Origin: Gilvirhabdus luticola
Lineage (GTDB): Bacteria; Bacteroidota; Bacteroidia; Flavobacteriales; Flavobacteriaceae
NCBI RefSeq assembly: GCF_032583975.1
Contig: NZ_JAWHTF010000009.1
DNA: 64,000 bases
Strand: one strand, 5' to 3'
Position numbers and translations under genes: made by a program
Shown here: positions 17,054 to 25,497 of the stretch, piece after piece
Numbering within the stretch: the stretch's first letter is position 1
Layout: each line of letters opens with the position of its first letter
The notes under the pieces: model-generated
Databases searched by the model: none
The model's input: the letters and a program-made list of their open reading frames with translations, nothing else
Told to the model about the DNA's origin: nothing

Positions 17054-17595
17054 AATGCCCAAGCTTTTCCGTCTACTTCTTCTAAAGAAATACAAGCTTT
17101 GTATTTGCCTGGAACTGGTAGATAATTTAAAAATGTAGTAGCAACTTCCTTTGTATTTAAAAAATATAATACTGTTTGCTGCTTTATGTCTATAAATGCT
17201 TCTTTAGAAACATTGTGAGTTTCTTCAGATGAATTTGACAACTCTTGAAGGGATTGTGTATAATTTTTTGAATTTTTTAAATATGATTTCAAGTTCGAAA
17301 ACTTTTTGGTAAAATTCTGTTGCTGTTCAACAGAATAGACCTTACCAACAATGGTATCTATCATCTGGTGAACTCCAACTTCAGTTGCCGAAGGACTATT
17401 GGATTTTGGAAGAATTGCATCAACTAAATTTTTGAGTAAAGAAAAATCTTCATTATTAAAAAACTGAAGGGCATAATCTGATTCGTCCTGTTTTTCAACT
17501 TGTTTACATGCAACCAATAAATTACTCGTAAACGGAATAATCAATGCACTTCCTGTGGCAAGAGTTACTAATTTTATAAGTTCTCTACGTTCCAT
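17050..17595 (-). CDS. Gluconate 2-dehydrogenase subunit 3 family protein (first copy)
   Basis: This 181-residue small subunit is coupled to the GMC gene at 15344-17053. The N-terminus MERRELIKLVTLATG has twin arginines followed by a hydrophobic segment and LLVAC, consistent with a Tat-exported lipoprotein. The family core is seen in FSLLKNLVDAILPKSNSPSA and EVGVHQMIDTIV. It is shorter and less conserved than the copy at 12882. It starts directly after the stop of the DUF1080 gene with no gap. Confidence 0.85.
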   Translation of the reverse strand: MERRELIKLVTLATGSALIIPFTSNLLVACKQVEKQDESDYALQFFNNEDFSLLKNLVDAILPKSNSPSATEVGVHQMIDTIVGKVYSVEQQQNFTKKFSNLKSYLKNSKNYTQSLQELSNSSEETHNVSKEAFIDIKQQTVLYFLNTKEVATTFLNYLPVPGKYKACISLEEVDGKAWAL

Positions 17596-18342
17596 TTAAT
17601 CTAATTCCTGAATTTTAATATTTCGGTACCATACTTTGTCTTCATGGTCTTGTAAACAAATTCGTCCGGTTTTTGATTTGGCAAAATGTTCCCAATCTTT
17701 AAATTTTGATTCCGCAATCATAGCATCCCATTTATCGCCAGAAAGAGGAAACTCTGCAGTTAAGGTTCCGTTTAACCATACTTTACCTTCGTTAGCTCTA
17801 TGATTGATATAAATTTCACAAGTATTCCATTCGCCAACCGGTTTGGTTATTCCATCCGGAGGTACTATTAAGTCATATAATGCGCCAGCCCTATGTGATG
17901 GAAATTTTCCATCTGGATGCCCATCATTATCTAATACTTGTATTTCTGCTCCTGTATCGTACGGGTGATCAAACTTCTCGTCTTCTATAACTCCCCACAT
18001 AATGCCACTATTACCATTTACAGAAATTTTCCACTCAAGTGATAACTTAAAATTGGTGTATTCTTTATCAGTTACTATATTATATTCTGGACTGCCCTTT
18101 CTTCCTGCAAATGCTAACGCTCCATCTTCAACACTCCAATGACTGCTTATGTCACGACCATTATACACGTGCCAACCATTTAGTGTTTTGCCATCAAAGA
18201 GAGAAACCCATTCTGGTTCTTTGTCCACTTCAATTTCTGTGGATGTCGCTTCTTCAGGTTTAGTATCAGTATCTTTTTTTGGTTGGTCTTTGCATGCTAC
18301 AAATACTATAATAAGTATTAGTATGGTTGTGGTTTTTGTCAT
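17596..18342 (-). CDS. DUF1080 (3-keto-disaccharide hydrolase-type) lipoprotein
   Basis: This 248-residue lipoprotein has lipobox FVAC with the cysteine at residue 17 and a Glu/Lys-rich linker. A concanavalin-like DUF1080 domain follows (FDGKTLNGWHVYNGRD, KLSLEWKISVNGNSGIMWGV, GAEIQVLDNDGHPDG). PF06439 members include enzymes that split 3-keto glycosides. Placement between sugar oxidoreductases and a GMC dehydrogenase pair supports that role here. It would act in the periplasm or on the outer membrane. Whether this copy hydrolyses a keto-glycoside or only binds one cannot be decided from sequence. Confidence 0.9.
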   Translation of the reverse strand: MTKTTTILILIIVFVACKDQPKKDTDTKPEEATSTEIEVDKEPEWVSLFDGKTLNGWHVYNGRDISSHWSVEDGALAFAGRKGSPEYNIVTDKEYTNFKLSLEWKISVNGNSGIMWGVIEDEKFDHPYDTGAEIQVLDNDGHPDGKFPSHRAGALYDLIVPPDGITKPVGEWNTCEIYINHRANEGKVWLNGTLTAEFPLSGDKWDAMIAESKFKDWEHFAKSKTGRICLQDHEDKVWYRNIKIQELD

Positions 18343-18407
18343 TTTGATCTATGTTTAGTTATAAAAAATAATTTTGTTTCAACGTAATATATATTATGAT
18401 TGATAAT

Positions 18408-19460
18408 TTACAAGCCCAAAATGCCTTTTAAAAAATTCTCATCTGCACTACTACCTGCAAAATCATCAAACGTTTTTTCAGTGGCTTCAATAATATGATC
18501 TTTTATGAATTTTGCTCCTTCTCTGGCTCCTTGTTCTGGACTTTTTATACAACATTCCCATTCCATAACAGCCCAAACATCACATCCATATTGCGTGAGT
18601 TTAGAAAAGATGGATTTGAAATCAATTTGTCCATCACCTAAAGAACGATATCTACCTGCACGATCGCCCCAATCATTGTAACCGCCAAAAGCTCCTTTTT
18701 TTCCAGTAGGATTAAACTCTGAATCTTTTACGTGAAACGATTTTATAAATTCATGATAATGGTCTATATAAGTTAAATAATCCAGTTGTTGCAGTACAAA
18801 GTGGCTTGGATCATATAAAATATTAACACGTTTATGATTTCTTGTAGCTTCTAAAAAACGTTCAAAAGTATCACCGTCATGCAAATCTTCACCAGGATGA
18901 ATCTCATAGCAAACATCTACACCTTCGTTATCATAATGATCTAAAATTGGCAACCAACGTTTAGCAAGTTCTTCAAAACCCATTTCAACCAATCCTTTTG
19001 GTCTTTGAGGCCAAGGATGCCATGTATGCCATAATAATGCTCCTGAAAACGTTGCGTGAGTGCTAATTCCTAATCTTCTACTTGCAGTGCCTGCTTTTTT
19101 TACAGTTTCAATTGCCCACTTGGTGCGTTGTTTTGGATTTCCTTTCAATTTATCTGGAGCAAAAGCATCAAACATAGTATCGTACGCTGGATTTACAGCT
19201 ACTAACTGACCTTGTAAATGCGTTGAAAGTTCAGTGATTTCTAATCCATAAGAATTTATTTTTCCTTTTAACTCATCACAATACGTTTGACTATCTGCTG
19301 CTTTATCTAAATCTATTAAAAATGATTCCCAAGTTGGAATTTGAATGCCTTTATATCCTAAATCTGAAGCCCATTGACACATGCCTTCAAGTGAATTAAA
19401 AGGTGCTTTGCTATCTACAAATTGTGCCAAAAAAACGGCTGGTCCTTTTATTGTTTTCAT
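18408..19460 (-). CDS. Sugar phosphate isomerase/epimerase family TIM-barrel protein
   Basis: This 350-residue cytoplasmic AP-endonuclease-2-like TIM barrel has no signal peptide. Metal-ligand-like segments are visible: CYEIHPGEDLHDGDTF, ILYDPSHF, SFHVKDSEF and AVMEWEC, matching the Glu/Asp/His ligands of xylose-isomerase-like enzymes. It overlaps the upstream Gfo/Idh gene by four bases (ATGA) and precedes the DUF1080 gene. In related operons such proteins isomerise or cleave keto-sugars. The substrate is not determinable here. Confidence 0.92.
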   Translation of the reverse strand: MKTIKGPAVFLAQFVDSKAPFNSLEGMCQWASDLGYKGIQIPTWESFLIDLDKAADSQTYCDELKGKINSYGLEITELSTHLQGQLVAVNPAYDTMFDAFAPDKLKGNPKQRTKWAIETVKKAGTASRRLGISTHATFSGALLWHTWHPWPQRPKGLVEMGFEELAKRWLPILDHYDNEGVDVCYEIHPGEDLHDGDTFERFLEATRNHKRVNILYDPSHFVLQQLDYLTYIDHYHEFIKSFHVKDSEFNPTGKKGAFGGYNDWGDRAGRYRSLGDGQIDFKSIFSKLTQYGCDVWAVMEWECCIKSPEQGAREGAKFIKDHIIEATEKTFDDFAGSSADENFLKGILGL

Positions 19461-20608
19461 TTATTAATTTTTGTCCATTTAGCATTATTCTTATTACTTT
19501 CTACAGAAGCATATATAAATCGCATTCCTTTTAGCCCTTCTTCTATTGATGGATAATTCGCTTTGACAATATTATTACCATCTAATATGGCCATAAAGTG
19601 CAATGCGAAATTTTTATATATGTTTGCAAAAGCTTCAATATATCCTTCTGGATGACCTTTAGGAATTCTACATGCTTCTATGGCTTCTGGATATAAATCA
19701 TGTCCTAATGGTGTATATATTTTGTTTGGCTCATTAAGCCATTTTGCAACTAATCTATTTGGATTTTCTTGTTTCCAAACAATACTACCTTTATCTCCAT
19801 AAACCCTTATTGCAAAATTATTTTCTTCTCCTAGTGCTATTTGTGAATAAGACATGATGCCTTTGGCCCCATTTTCTAAACGAAGTAATAAATGACCGTC
19901 ATCATCTAGTATACGTCCTTTACCAAATGTAGTTAAATCGGCTGCCAGCTCTTCTATTTCAAGTCCGGTTACATACGATATTAAATTTTCTGCGTGAGTT
20001 CCAATATCTCCTAGTCCACCACCAATCCCTGATCGTTTCGGATCAACTCTCCATTTAGCTTGTTTATGTCCTTCATGTTCTTTATTAGTTGCCAACCAAC
20101 CTTGAATATACTGCACTTGAACTTTTCTGATATTTCCTAAATCGCCATTCATTACCATAGCCCTAGCTTGTTTTACCATTGGATAGCCAGAATAGTTATG
20201 AGTAAGAGCGAATAGTTTGCCCGATTTCTTGATAACCAAATATAATTCTTCAGCCTCCTCTAAAGTTAATGTTACAGGTTTATCACAAACAACATGGAAA
20301 CCATGTTCTAAAGCCATTTTTGTAGGTTTAAAGTGCATATGATTTGGAGTCACCACCGCTACAAAATCCATACGGATGTCTTTGGTTAGTTTGCTTTCTT
20401 TTAAAATCATTTCCTCGTAATTGCCATAGCATCTATCTTCAGGTAGGAATAATGCTTTACCAGATGCTTTTGATTTTTCGGTAGTACTACTAAAAGCACC
20501 ACAGACCAAATCGATCATACCATCTAAACCAGCGGCTTTTCTGTGTACATCACCTATAAAAGACCCAAGACCTCCACCTATCATTCCCATTCTCAATTTT
20601 CGAGGCAT
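19457..20608 (-). CDS. Gfo/Idh/MocA family oxidoreductase
   Basis: This 383-residue NAD(P)-dependent oxidoreductase has an N-terminal Rossmann motif MGMIGGGLGSFIGDVH, the EKP-type motif region VVCDKPVTLTLEEAEEL, and a C-terminal alpha/beta domain with GIGGGLGDIGTHAENLISYV, where the catalytic His is expected. No signal peptide is seen. It is homologous in layout to the next gene upstream, suggesting an old duplication with split substrate or direction. Likely role: interconversion of keto and hydroxy sugars in the cytoplasm. Confidence 0.93.
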   Translation of the reverse strand: MPRKLRMGMIGGGLGSFIGDVHRKAAGLDGMIDLVCGAFSSTTEKSKASGKALFLPEDRCYGNYEEMILKESKLTKDIRMDFVAVVTPNHMHFKPTKMALEHGFHVVCDKPVTLTLEEAEELYLVIKKSGKLFALTHNYSGYPMVKQARAMVMNGDLGNIRKVQVQYIQGWLATNKEHEGHKQAKWRVDPKRSGIGGGLGDIGTHAENLISYVTGLEIEELAADLTTFGKGRILDDDGHLLLRLENGAKGIMSYSQIALGEENNFAIRVYGDKGSIVWKQENPNRLVAKWLNEPNKIYTPLGHDLYPEAIEACRIPKGHPEGYIEAFANIYKNFALHFMAILDGNNIVKANYPSIEEGLKGMRFIYASVESNKNNAKWTKINK

Positions 20609-20625
20609 ATCTTAAAGTTTTCTTT

Positions 20626-21759
20626 TTAAATATCTGTCCAAATATTTCCGTTAATATGTGACTCAACTGCCTTTTCAATAAAACTCATTCCTCTAACACC
20701 ATCAATCATAGTTGGAAATTCTCCTTCATCATATTTTTCGCCATTTACTGCACGTGCTACACCTTTATAAATATTAGCCATTGAATCAAAAATTCCTTCA
20801 GGATGACCTGGTGGTAATTTTGTCCCGTCTAATGAGATGGATGAATTATAAGAGTGGCCTGGTTTTAAAACTTTAAGTGGTTCTCCATCTTGCATTAAAT
20901 ACAAATAATTTGGATTTTCTTGCTCCCATTTCAGTCCTGCTTTTTCTCCATATACTTTTACAATAAAATTATTTTCTTCACCTGAAGCGATTTGACTTGT
21001 ACAAATTACACCTTTAACTCCATTTTCACAGCGCAATAAAACAGTACCATCAACATCCATTTTGTTATCATCATATACATAATTTAAATCTGCTAGCACC
21101 GATTTTATTTTTAGTTGAGATACATATTCCAACATATCGAAAGCATGTGTTCCAATATCACCAATACAACAACTAATTCCACCCTTTTCAGGATTTAGGC
21201 GCCATGTATTAGCTCTTAAATCTTTATCATGAATAATCGGATTTATCCATCCTTGATAATATTGAGCATCAATTTTTTGAACCTTTCCGATAACTCCATC
21301 CGCTACCATTTGACGCATTTGACGAATCATTGGATATCCTGTATACGTATAAGTAACCGCGAAAACTGTATTTACATTTTTTAATGTGTCGTTGAGAACT
21401 AATGCTTCTTCATAGCTTGTGGTCATAGGTTTTTCACAAATAACATTAAAACCACTTTCCAATAATTTTTTAGCCATGGGGAAATGCAAAAAATTTGGTG
21501 TCAATACCGATACAACCTGCATTCTTTCTGATAGAGGAAGTTTCAATTCTTCCTCTATCATTTTATCAAAATCCAGATAGATTCTATTCGTTGGAATCCC
21601 AATTTGTTTTGCAAAACCAATATTTTCTTCCCATACAGGATTAAAAACACCTCCAACAATTTGATATTGGTCGTACATTGAAGAAGCTATTCTGTGCAAA
21701 ATACCGATAAGAGAATCTCCTCCACCTCCAAGAATTCCAAGTCTGATTTTACTATCCAT
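20626..21759 (-). CDS. Gfo/Idh/MocA family oxidoreductase (second copy)
   Basis: This 377-residue NAD(P)-dependent oxidoreductase has N-terminal LGILGGGGDSLIGILHR, motif VICEKPMTTSYEEALVL with the catalytic-type EKP lysine, and GGISCCIGDIGTHAFDML. It lies 17 bases before the other Gfo/Idh gene and one base after the MFS gene. Length and order match the family. It likely reduces or oxidises a sugar produced by the GMC system. The pair share a C-terminal HPEG segment and spacing, consistent with paralogy. Confidence 0.93.
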   Translation of the reverse strand: MDSKIRLGILGGGGDSLIGILHRIASSMYDQYQIVGGVFNPVWEENIGFAKQIGIPTNRIYLDFDKMIEEELKLPLSERMQVVSVLTPNFLHFPMAKKLLESGFNVICEKPMTTSYEEALVLNDTLKNVNTVFAVTYTYTGYPMIRQMRQMVADGVIGKVQKIDAQYYQGWINPIIHDKDLRANTWRLNPEKGGISCCIGDIGTHAFDMLEYVSQLKIKSVLADLNYVYDDNKMDVDGTVLLRCENGVKGVICTSQIASGEENNFIVKVYGEKAGLKWEQENPNYLYLMQDGEPLKVLKPGHSYNSSISLDGTKLPPGHPEGIFDSMANIYKGVARAVNGEKYDEGEFPTMIDGVRGMSFIEKAVESHINGNIWTDI

Positions 21760-21760
21760 A

Positions 21761-22990
21761 TTATTCTTTATATGCTATTTTTTCGTTTTTAAAGAAGACT
21801 AAAAATATGACTAGAACTACTGCCGCAAAAATTGCTGGGAACAGCCAAATATCTGCCCAGGAATGCAATCCATCAGAAACTACATATTTATCTGTAATCT
21901 TTCCTGCCACCCAAAATCCAACTAACATGCCTAAACCATATGTAGCTAATGTGATTAAACCTTGTGCAGCACTTTTAATATTATCACCTGCTTTAGAATC
22001 TGTATATATCTGTCCAGACACAAAAAAGAAATCGTAACATATTCCATGTAATGCAATACCAGTAATTAACATAAATGCCAATTCACCTGAATTACCATAA
22101 GCAAATAACAAATAACGAACTGTCCAAGCTAGCATACCCACTAAAATAGTTTTTTTGAATCCGAATTTCTTAAAAAAGTAAGGCAGTAATAACATAAACA
22201 AAACTTCTGACATTTGCCCAATAGTCATTTTTCCTGTTGGATTTTCCATTCCGATTTCTGACAAGAAAGGATTTGCATTTTGATAATAAAACGCTAATGG
22301 AATGCAGATTAAAATTGACGAAATAAAGAAAATTAAAAAATTTCTATCTTTCAATAGATTTAAGGCATCTAGGCCTAGAATATCTGAAATGGTTATTTTC
22401 TCTCCATCTTTTGCTCTTGGTGGTGTTTTAGGCAAAAAGAAACTAAACAATCCTAAAATTCCAGAGGCAATGGCAACCATTAAAAATGTATTCTTAAGCA
22501 TTCCACCGGAAATAGCTTCTGCTGAATCCCAATGGAATAAATAGCTTATTGCTAATCCTGCAACAATCCACCCTATTGTTCCCCAAACTCGAATAAATGA
22601 AAACTCTTTTGCAGGATCTTTCATTTGATTAAAAGCGACTGAATTAACTAATGCCAAGGTTGGCATGTAGGCTATCATATAACCCAAAACATAAGGATAA
22701 AATGCGTTAAAGTCTGTTGCCAATGACATTTTATACATCAATACAGCTCCAATAATATGTAAAACACCAAGTATTTTTTCGGCATTAAAAAATCTGTCAG
22801 CAATAAGACCAATAATAAATGGCGCAATAATTGCTCCCCAAGATTGAGTAGAATATGCCATGGCAGTTTCACTACCTGAAGCACTTAAATTATTTCCTAA
22901 AAAAGTACCAAGCGTTACAAACCAACCGCCCCAAATGAAGAATTCTAAAAACATCATTAAGGATAGTTGAAATTTAGATGAGTTGTTCAT
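21761..22990 (-). CDS. MFS permease of the nucleoside:H+ symporter (NupG) family
   Basis: This 409-residue inner-membrane transporter has about 12 hydrophobic segments. The N-terminal MMFLEFFIWGGWFVTLGTFL and the segment FSFIRVWGTIGWIVAGL are characteristic of the Nuc_H_symport group. In Bacteroidota, members next to Gfo/Idh and TIM-barrel genes are thought to carry sugars or keto-sugars rather than nucleosides; here context favours a sugar. The gene is one base before the downstream oxidoreductase gene, so transport and metabolism are co-expressed. Confidence 0.88.
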   Translation of the reverse strand: MNNSSKFQLSLMMFLEFFIWGGWFVTLGTFLGNNLSASGSETAMAYSTQSWGAIIAPFIIGLIADRFFNAEKILGVLHIIGAVLMYKMSLATDFNAFYPYVLGYMIAYMPTLALVNSVAFNQMKDPAKEFSFIRVWGTIGWIVAGLAISYLFHWDSAEAISGGMLKNTFLMVAIASGILGLFSFFLPKTPPRAKDGEKITISDILGLDALNLLKDRNFLIFFISSILICIPLAFYYQNANPFLSEIGMENPTGKMTIGQMSEVLFMLLLPYFFKKFGFKKTILVGMLAWTVRYLLFAYGNSGELAFMLITGIALHGICYDFFFVSGQIYTDSKAGDNIKSAAQGLITLATYGLGMLVGFWVAGKITDKYVVSDGLHSWADIWLFPAIFAAVVLVIFLVFFKNEKIAYKE

Positions 22991-23012
22991 ATAATAATTT
23001 GTTAGTTAGTTC

Positions 23013-24008
23013 CTATAAATTTTCTGCGGCTTTTATTACTAGTGCTTTGGTAGCTAAAATACCTTCTTCTTCGGATAAGACGCTGCCTTCATATTCAACA
23101 CCAATAAATCCTTTGTAATCAGAATCTTTAACTATTTTCATCATTTTGTAATAATCAATAGTTTCTTCGTTACCGTTTTCATCAAATGTATAGGATTTAG
23201 CAGATACTCCTTTTGCAAAAGGCAGCAATTCTGCCATTCCTTTGTAGCGATCGTAAGCCTTATCACATGGGGTTTTCCACTGATTTGAACTTGAACCAAT
23301 AATACAAAAATTTCCAAAATCTGGTAAAGTACCACAGTTAGGTAAATTAATTTCTTTTAAAATTGCAACCAGTTTATCCGCTTCAGAGGAACGGCCTCCA
23401 TGATTTTCAACAATAACGTTTATATTTATTGTAGCACCATAAGCTGCTAATCTTCCTAAACCATCTACTGCATTTGCTTGCCATTGTTCTATATTTTCGG
23501 CTTCTCCACCAGATAAATTTACTCTAACAGAAGAACAGCCCAATTCTGCTGCAGCATCGATCCACATCGAATGTCTTCTTATAGCTTCGTCTCGCCCAGC
23601 CTTATCACTAACAGCTAAATCACCTTCTCCATCAACCATAATCAAGACATTTTGAATACCATGTTCTTCACTGCGTTTTTTTAATTGAACAACCAAAGAA
23701 TCCAGACTGGCTTTTTCATTTCCTTTTGTTAAAGGATACAATTGACTTACATATTCTATGCCTTCAAAACCCAACTCTTTTGCTTTCTTGGCAAAATCTA
23801 GATTAGACAAAGTTTTTTCATCTCGTATGGCTTTGTGCAATGACCATTGTGCCAAAGAAAGTTTATAAAATGGTTCATCTGCCATTACTGATTCTGTTTT
23901 AATTTCAGATTTCTCTTCCTTTTTATTGTCATTCTTACATGAAACTGTTCCGATTAATAGTAAAAATATACCCAAATAAACAAGATCTGATTTGGTTTTT
24001 AATTTCAT
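23013..24008 (-). CDS. Exported sugar isomerase/epimerase-like TIM-barrel lipoprotein
   Basis: This 331-residue protein is the first gene of the leftward operon. Its lipoprotein signal has lipobox TVSC near residue 25, so unlike the other TIM-barrel protein it is predicted to be periplasmic. A linker rich in K, E and S follows. The barrel has SLAQWSLHKAI, VIVENHGGRS, LPDFGNFCI, GVSAKSYTF and GFIGVEYEG, consistent with metal-binding xylose-isomerase-like fold members. It lies 22 bases before the permease gene. An exported isomerase/epimerase-like protein fits a periplasmic keto-sugar stage. Confidence 0.9.
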   Translation of the reverse strand: MKLKTKSDLVYLGIFLLLIGTVSCKNDNKKEEKSEIKTESVMADEPFYKLSLAQWSLHKAIRDEKTLSNLDFAKKAKELGFEGIEYVSQLYPLTKGNEKASLDSLVVQLKKRSEEHGIQNVLIMVDGEGDLAVSDKAGRDEAIRRHSMWIDAAAELGCSSVRVNLSGGEAENIEQWQANAVDGLGRLAAYGATININVIVENHGGRSSEADKLVAILKEINLPNCGTLPDFGNFCIIGSSSNQWKTPCDKAYDRYKGMAELLPFAKGVSAKSYTFDENGNEETIDYYKMMKIVKDSDYKGFIGVEYEGSVLSEEEGILATKALVIKAAENL

Positions 24009-24194
24009 ATTTAATTGAATTTTAGTTGCCTTTTTGAGATTTTAATAACTTTTAGCGATTATATTAATTAGCTTATGATATAAATAAGACAACTAATGTA
24101 AAAAAAATATCGCTAAATATTGGCAGTATCTTTTATCAATAAAAAGATAACTAATTTATAAACCAAATGAGATAGTTGGGTTCTCGTTGAAGTT

Positions 24195-25358
24195 TTAGAA
24201 TATTGTTTTTTCCTGAACAAACTCTTTTAGTGTTTCTATAACATAGTCAATTTCTTCTTTGGTGTTGTAGCGACTGAAAGAAAAGCGTATGGATGGCTTT
24301 TTCATTTCTTGCTCATCCAAAATTTGTTCAAGTACATGTGAGCCTTTATTGCTTCCGCTTTGACAAGCACTACCTTTAGAGCAAGCGATGCCTTTTAAAT
24401 CCAACTGAAATAATAACATTAAGGCTTTTTCTTGAGATAATGGCAACCTTACATTTATGAGAGTATAAGTACTAGACTCGAGATTAGCTGAACTGCCATT
24501 AAAACCTATATCGGGAAAGTCGTCTTGTAAACGTTTAATAAAATGAGATTTAAGATCAACAATGTATTGTCTTTCGGTTTCTAAATTTTCATATGCCAAC
24601 TTCATTGATTCTGCTAACCCAACAATATTATGAACAGATTCGGTACCTGCTCTAAAACCTCGCTCTTGCTCACCTCCAAAAATCAATGGTTTTAATCCTG
24701 AATTCTTTCTGACAAAGGCAAATCCAACACCTTTGGGTCCATGAAATTTGTGAGCGGCAACTGCCATGAAATCAATATGAATTTCTTGCAAATCCAACTC
24801 AAAATGACCAACAGACTGTACAGTATCACTATGAAACAAGGCACGATATTCTTTGCATAATTCACCAACACGTTTAATATCTAAAATATTGCCGATTTCG
24901 TTATTAACATGCATCAAGCTCACTAAAGTTTTTTCTGAAGTGTTTTTGAGCAGATTCTCTAAATGTCCATAATCAATATGACCATCATCTTTTAGGTTCA
25001 CATAATCAACAACTATTTTATGTTGCTTTTCAAGTTCTTGAATAGTATGAAGCACTGCATGATGTTCAATTAAGGAAGTAATAATTCTTTTTACTCCTAA
25101 ATCTCTTACAGAACATTGTAACACTAAATTATCGGCTTCAGTGCCTCCTGAAGTAAAGATTATTTCTGCTGGAGAAACATTTAAATATTTTGCTATTGCC
25201 TTTCTTGAGTTTTCAATTATAACTTTAGATGTTCTGCCAAAACTATGTGTAGATGAGGCATTTCCATAATTGTTTTTCATTACCTCTGTCATCTTATCTA
25301 TGACCTCTTCTCTAATTTGAGTTGTAGCAGCACTATCAAAATATACTTTTTTTATCAT
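24195..25358 (-). CDS. Cysteine desulfurase (NifS/IscS family)
   Basis: This 387-residue PLP enzyme takes sulfur from cysteine for Fe-S clusters or thio-cofactors. The N-terminus has YFDSAATTQIREEV. The PLP lysine is Lys204 in AAHKFHGPKG. The catalytic Cys332 lies in GSACQSGS, followed by RFSFSRYNTKEEID. Length and motifs are standard for group I enzymes. No isc or suf partners are adjacent, so it is probably a stand-alone copy, perhaps serving tRNA thiolation; that is inference. The gene is divergent from the calcium-repeat lipoprotein. Confidence 0.93.
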   Translation of the reverse strand: MIKKVYFDSAATTQIREEVIDKMTEVMKNNYGNASSTHSFGRTSKVIIENSRKAIAKYLNVSPAEIIFTSGGTEADNLVLQCSVRDLGVKRIITSLIEHHAVLHTIQELEKQHKIVVDYVNLKDDGHIDYGHLENLLKNTSEKTLVSLMHVNNEIGNILDIKRVGELCKEYRALFHSDTVQSVGHFELDLQEIHIDFMAVAAHKFHGPKGVGFAFVRKNSGLKPLIFGGEQERGFRAGTESVHNIVGLAESMKLAYENLETERQYIVDLKSHFIKRLQDDFPDIGFNGSSANLESSTYTLINVRLPLSQEKALMLLFQLDLKGIACSKGSACQSGSNKGSHVLEQILDEQEMKKPSIRFSFSRYNTKEEIDYVIETLKEFVQEKTIF

Positions 25359-25472
25359 TTTAAATTAGTTTGCCTTTGAAACAACTTATAATTGAAAATT
25401 CAAATAATTTGTACAAAAATAGGGCAAATAAAATTATTTATAAGAAGCAGCGTTATAAATAATCAATTCTCT

Positions 25473-25480
25473 TATTTTTG
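25473..25480 (+). promoter_or_regulatory. -7 promoter box (TATTTTTG)
   Basis: An exact TAnnTTTG match sits 17 bases before the ATG of the lipoprotein gene at 25498. A transcript start near 25484 is predicted. No clear -33 element is seen. Confidence 0.4.
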
Positions 25481-25497
25481 TTTCAAATCTACAATGG

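Noticed and set aside
12882..24008. Interpretation as a nucleoside-uptake operon because of the NupG-type permease
   Set aside because: None of the other genes are nucleoside enzymes, and the oxidoreductase, DUF1080 and isomerase set points to sugars.
24120..24150. TATCTTTT/AAAAGATA hairpin near the cysteine desulfurase end
   Set aside because: It lies in the gap upstream of the leftward operon, downstream of the desulfurase stop, but is A/T-rich with no clear T tract; too weak to call.
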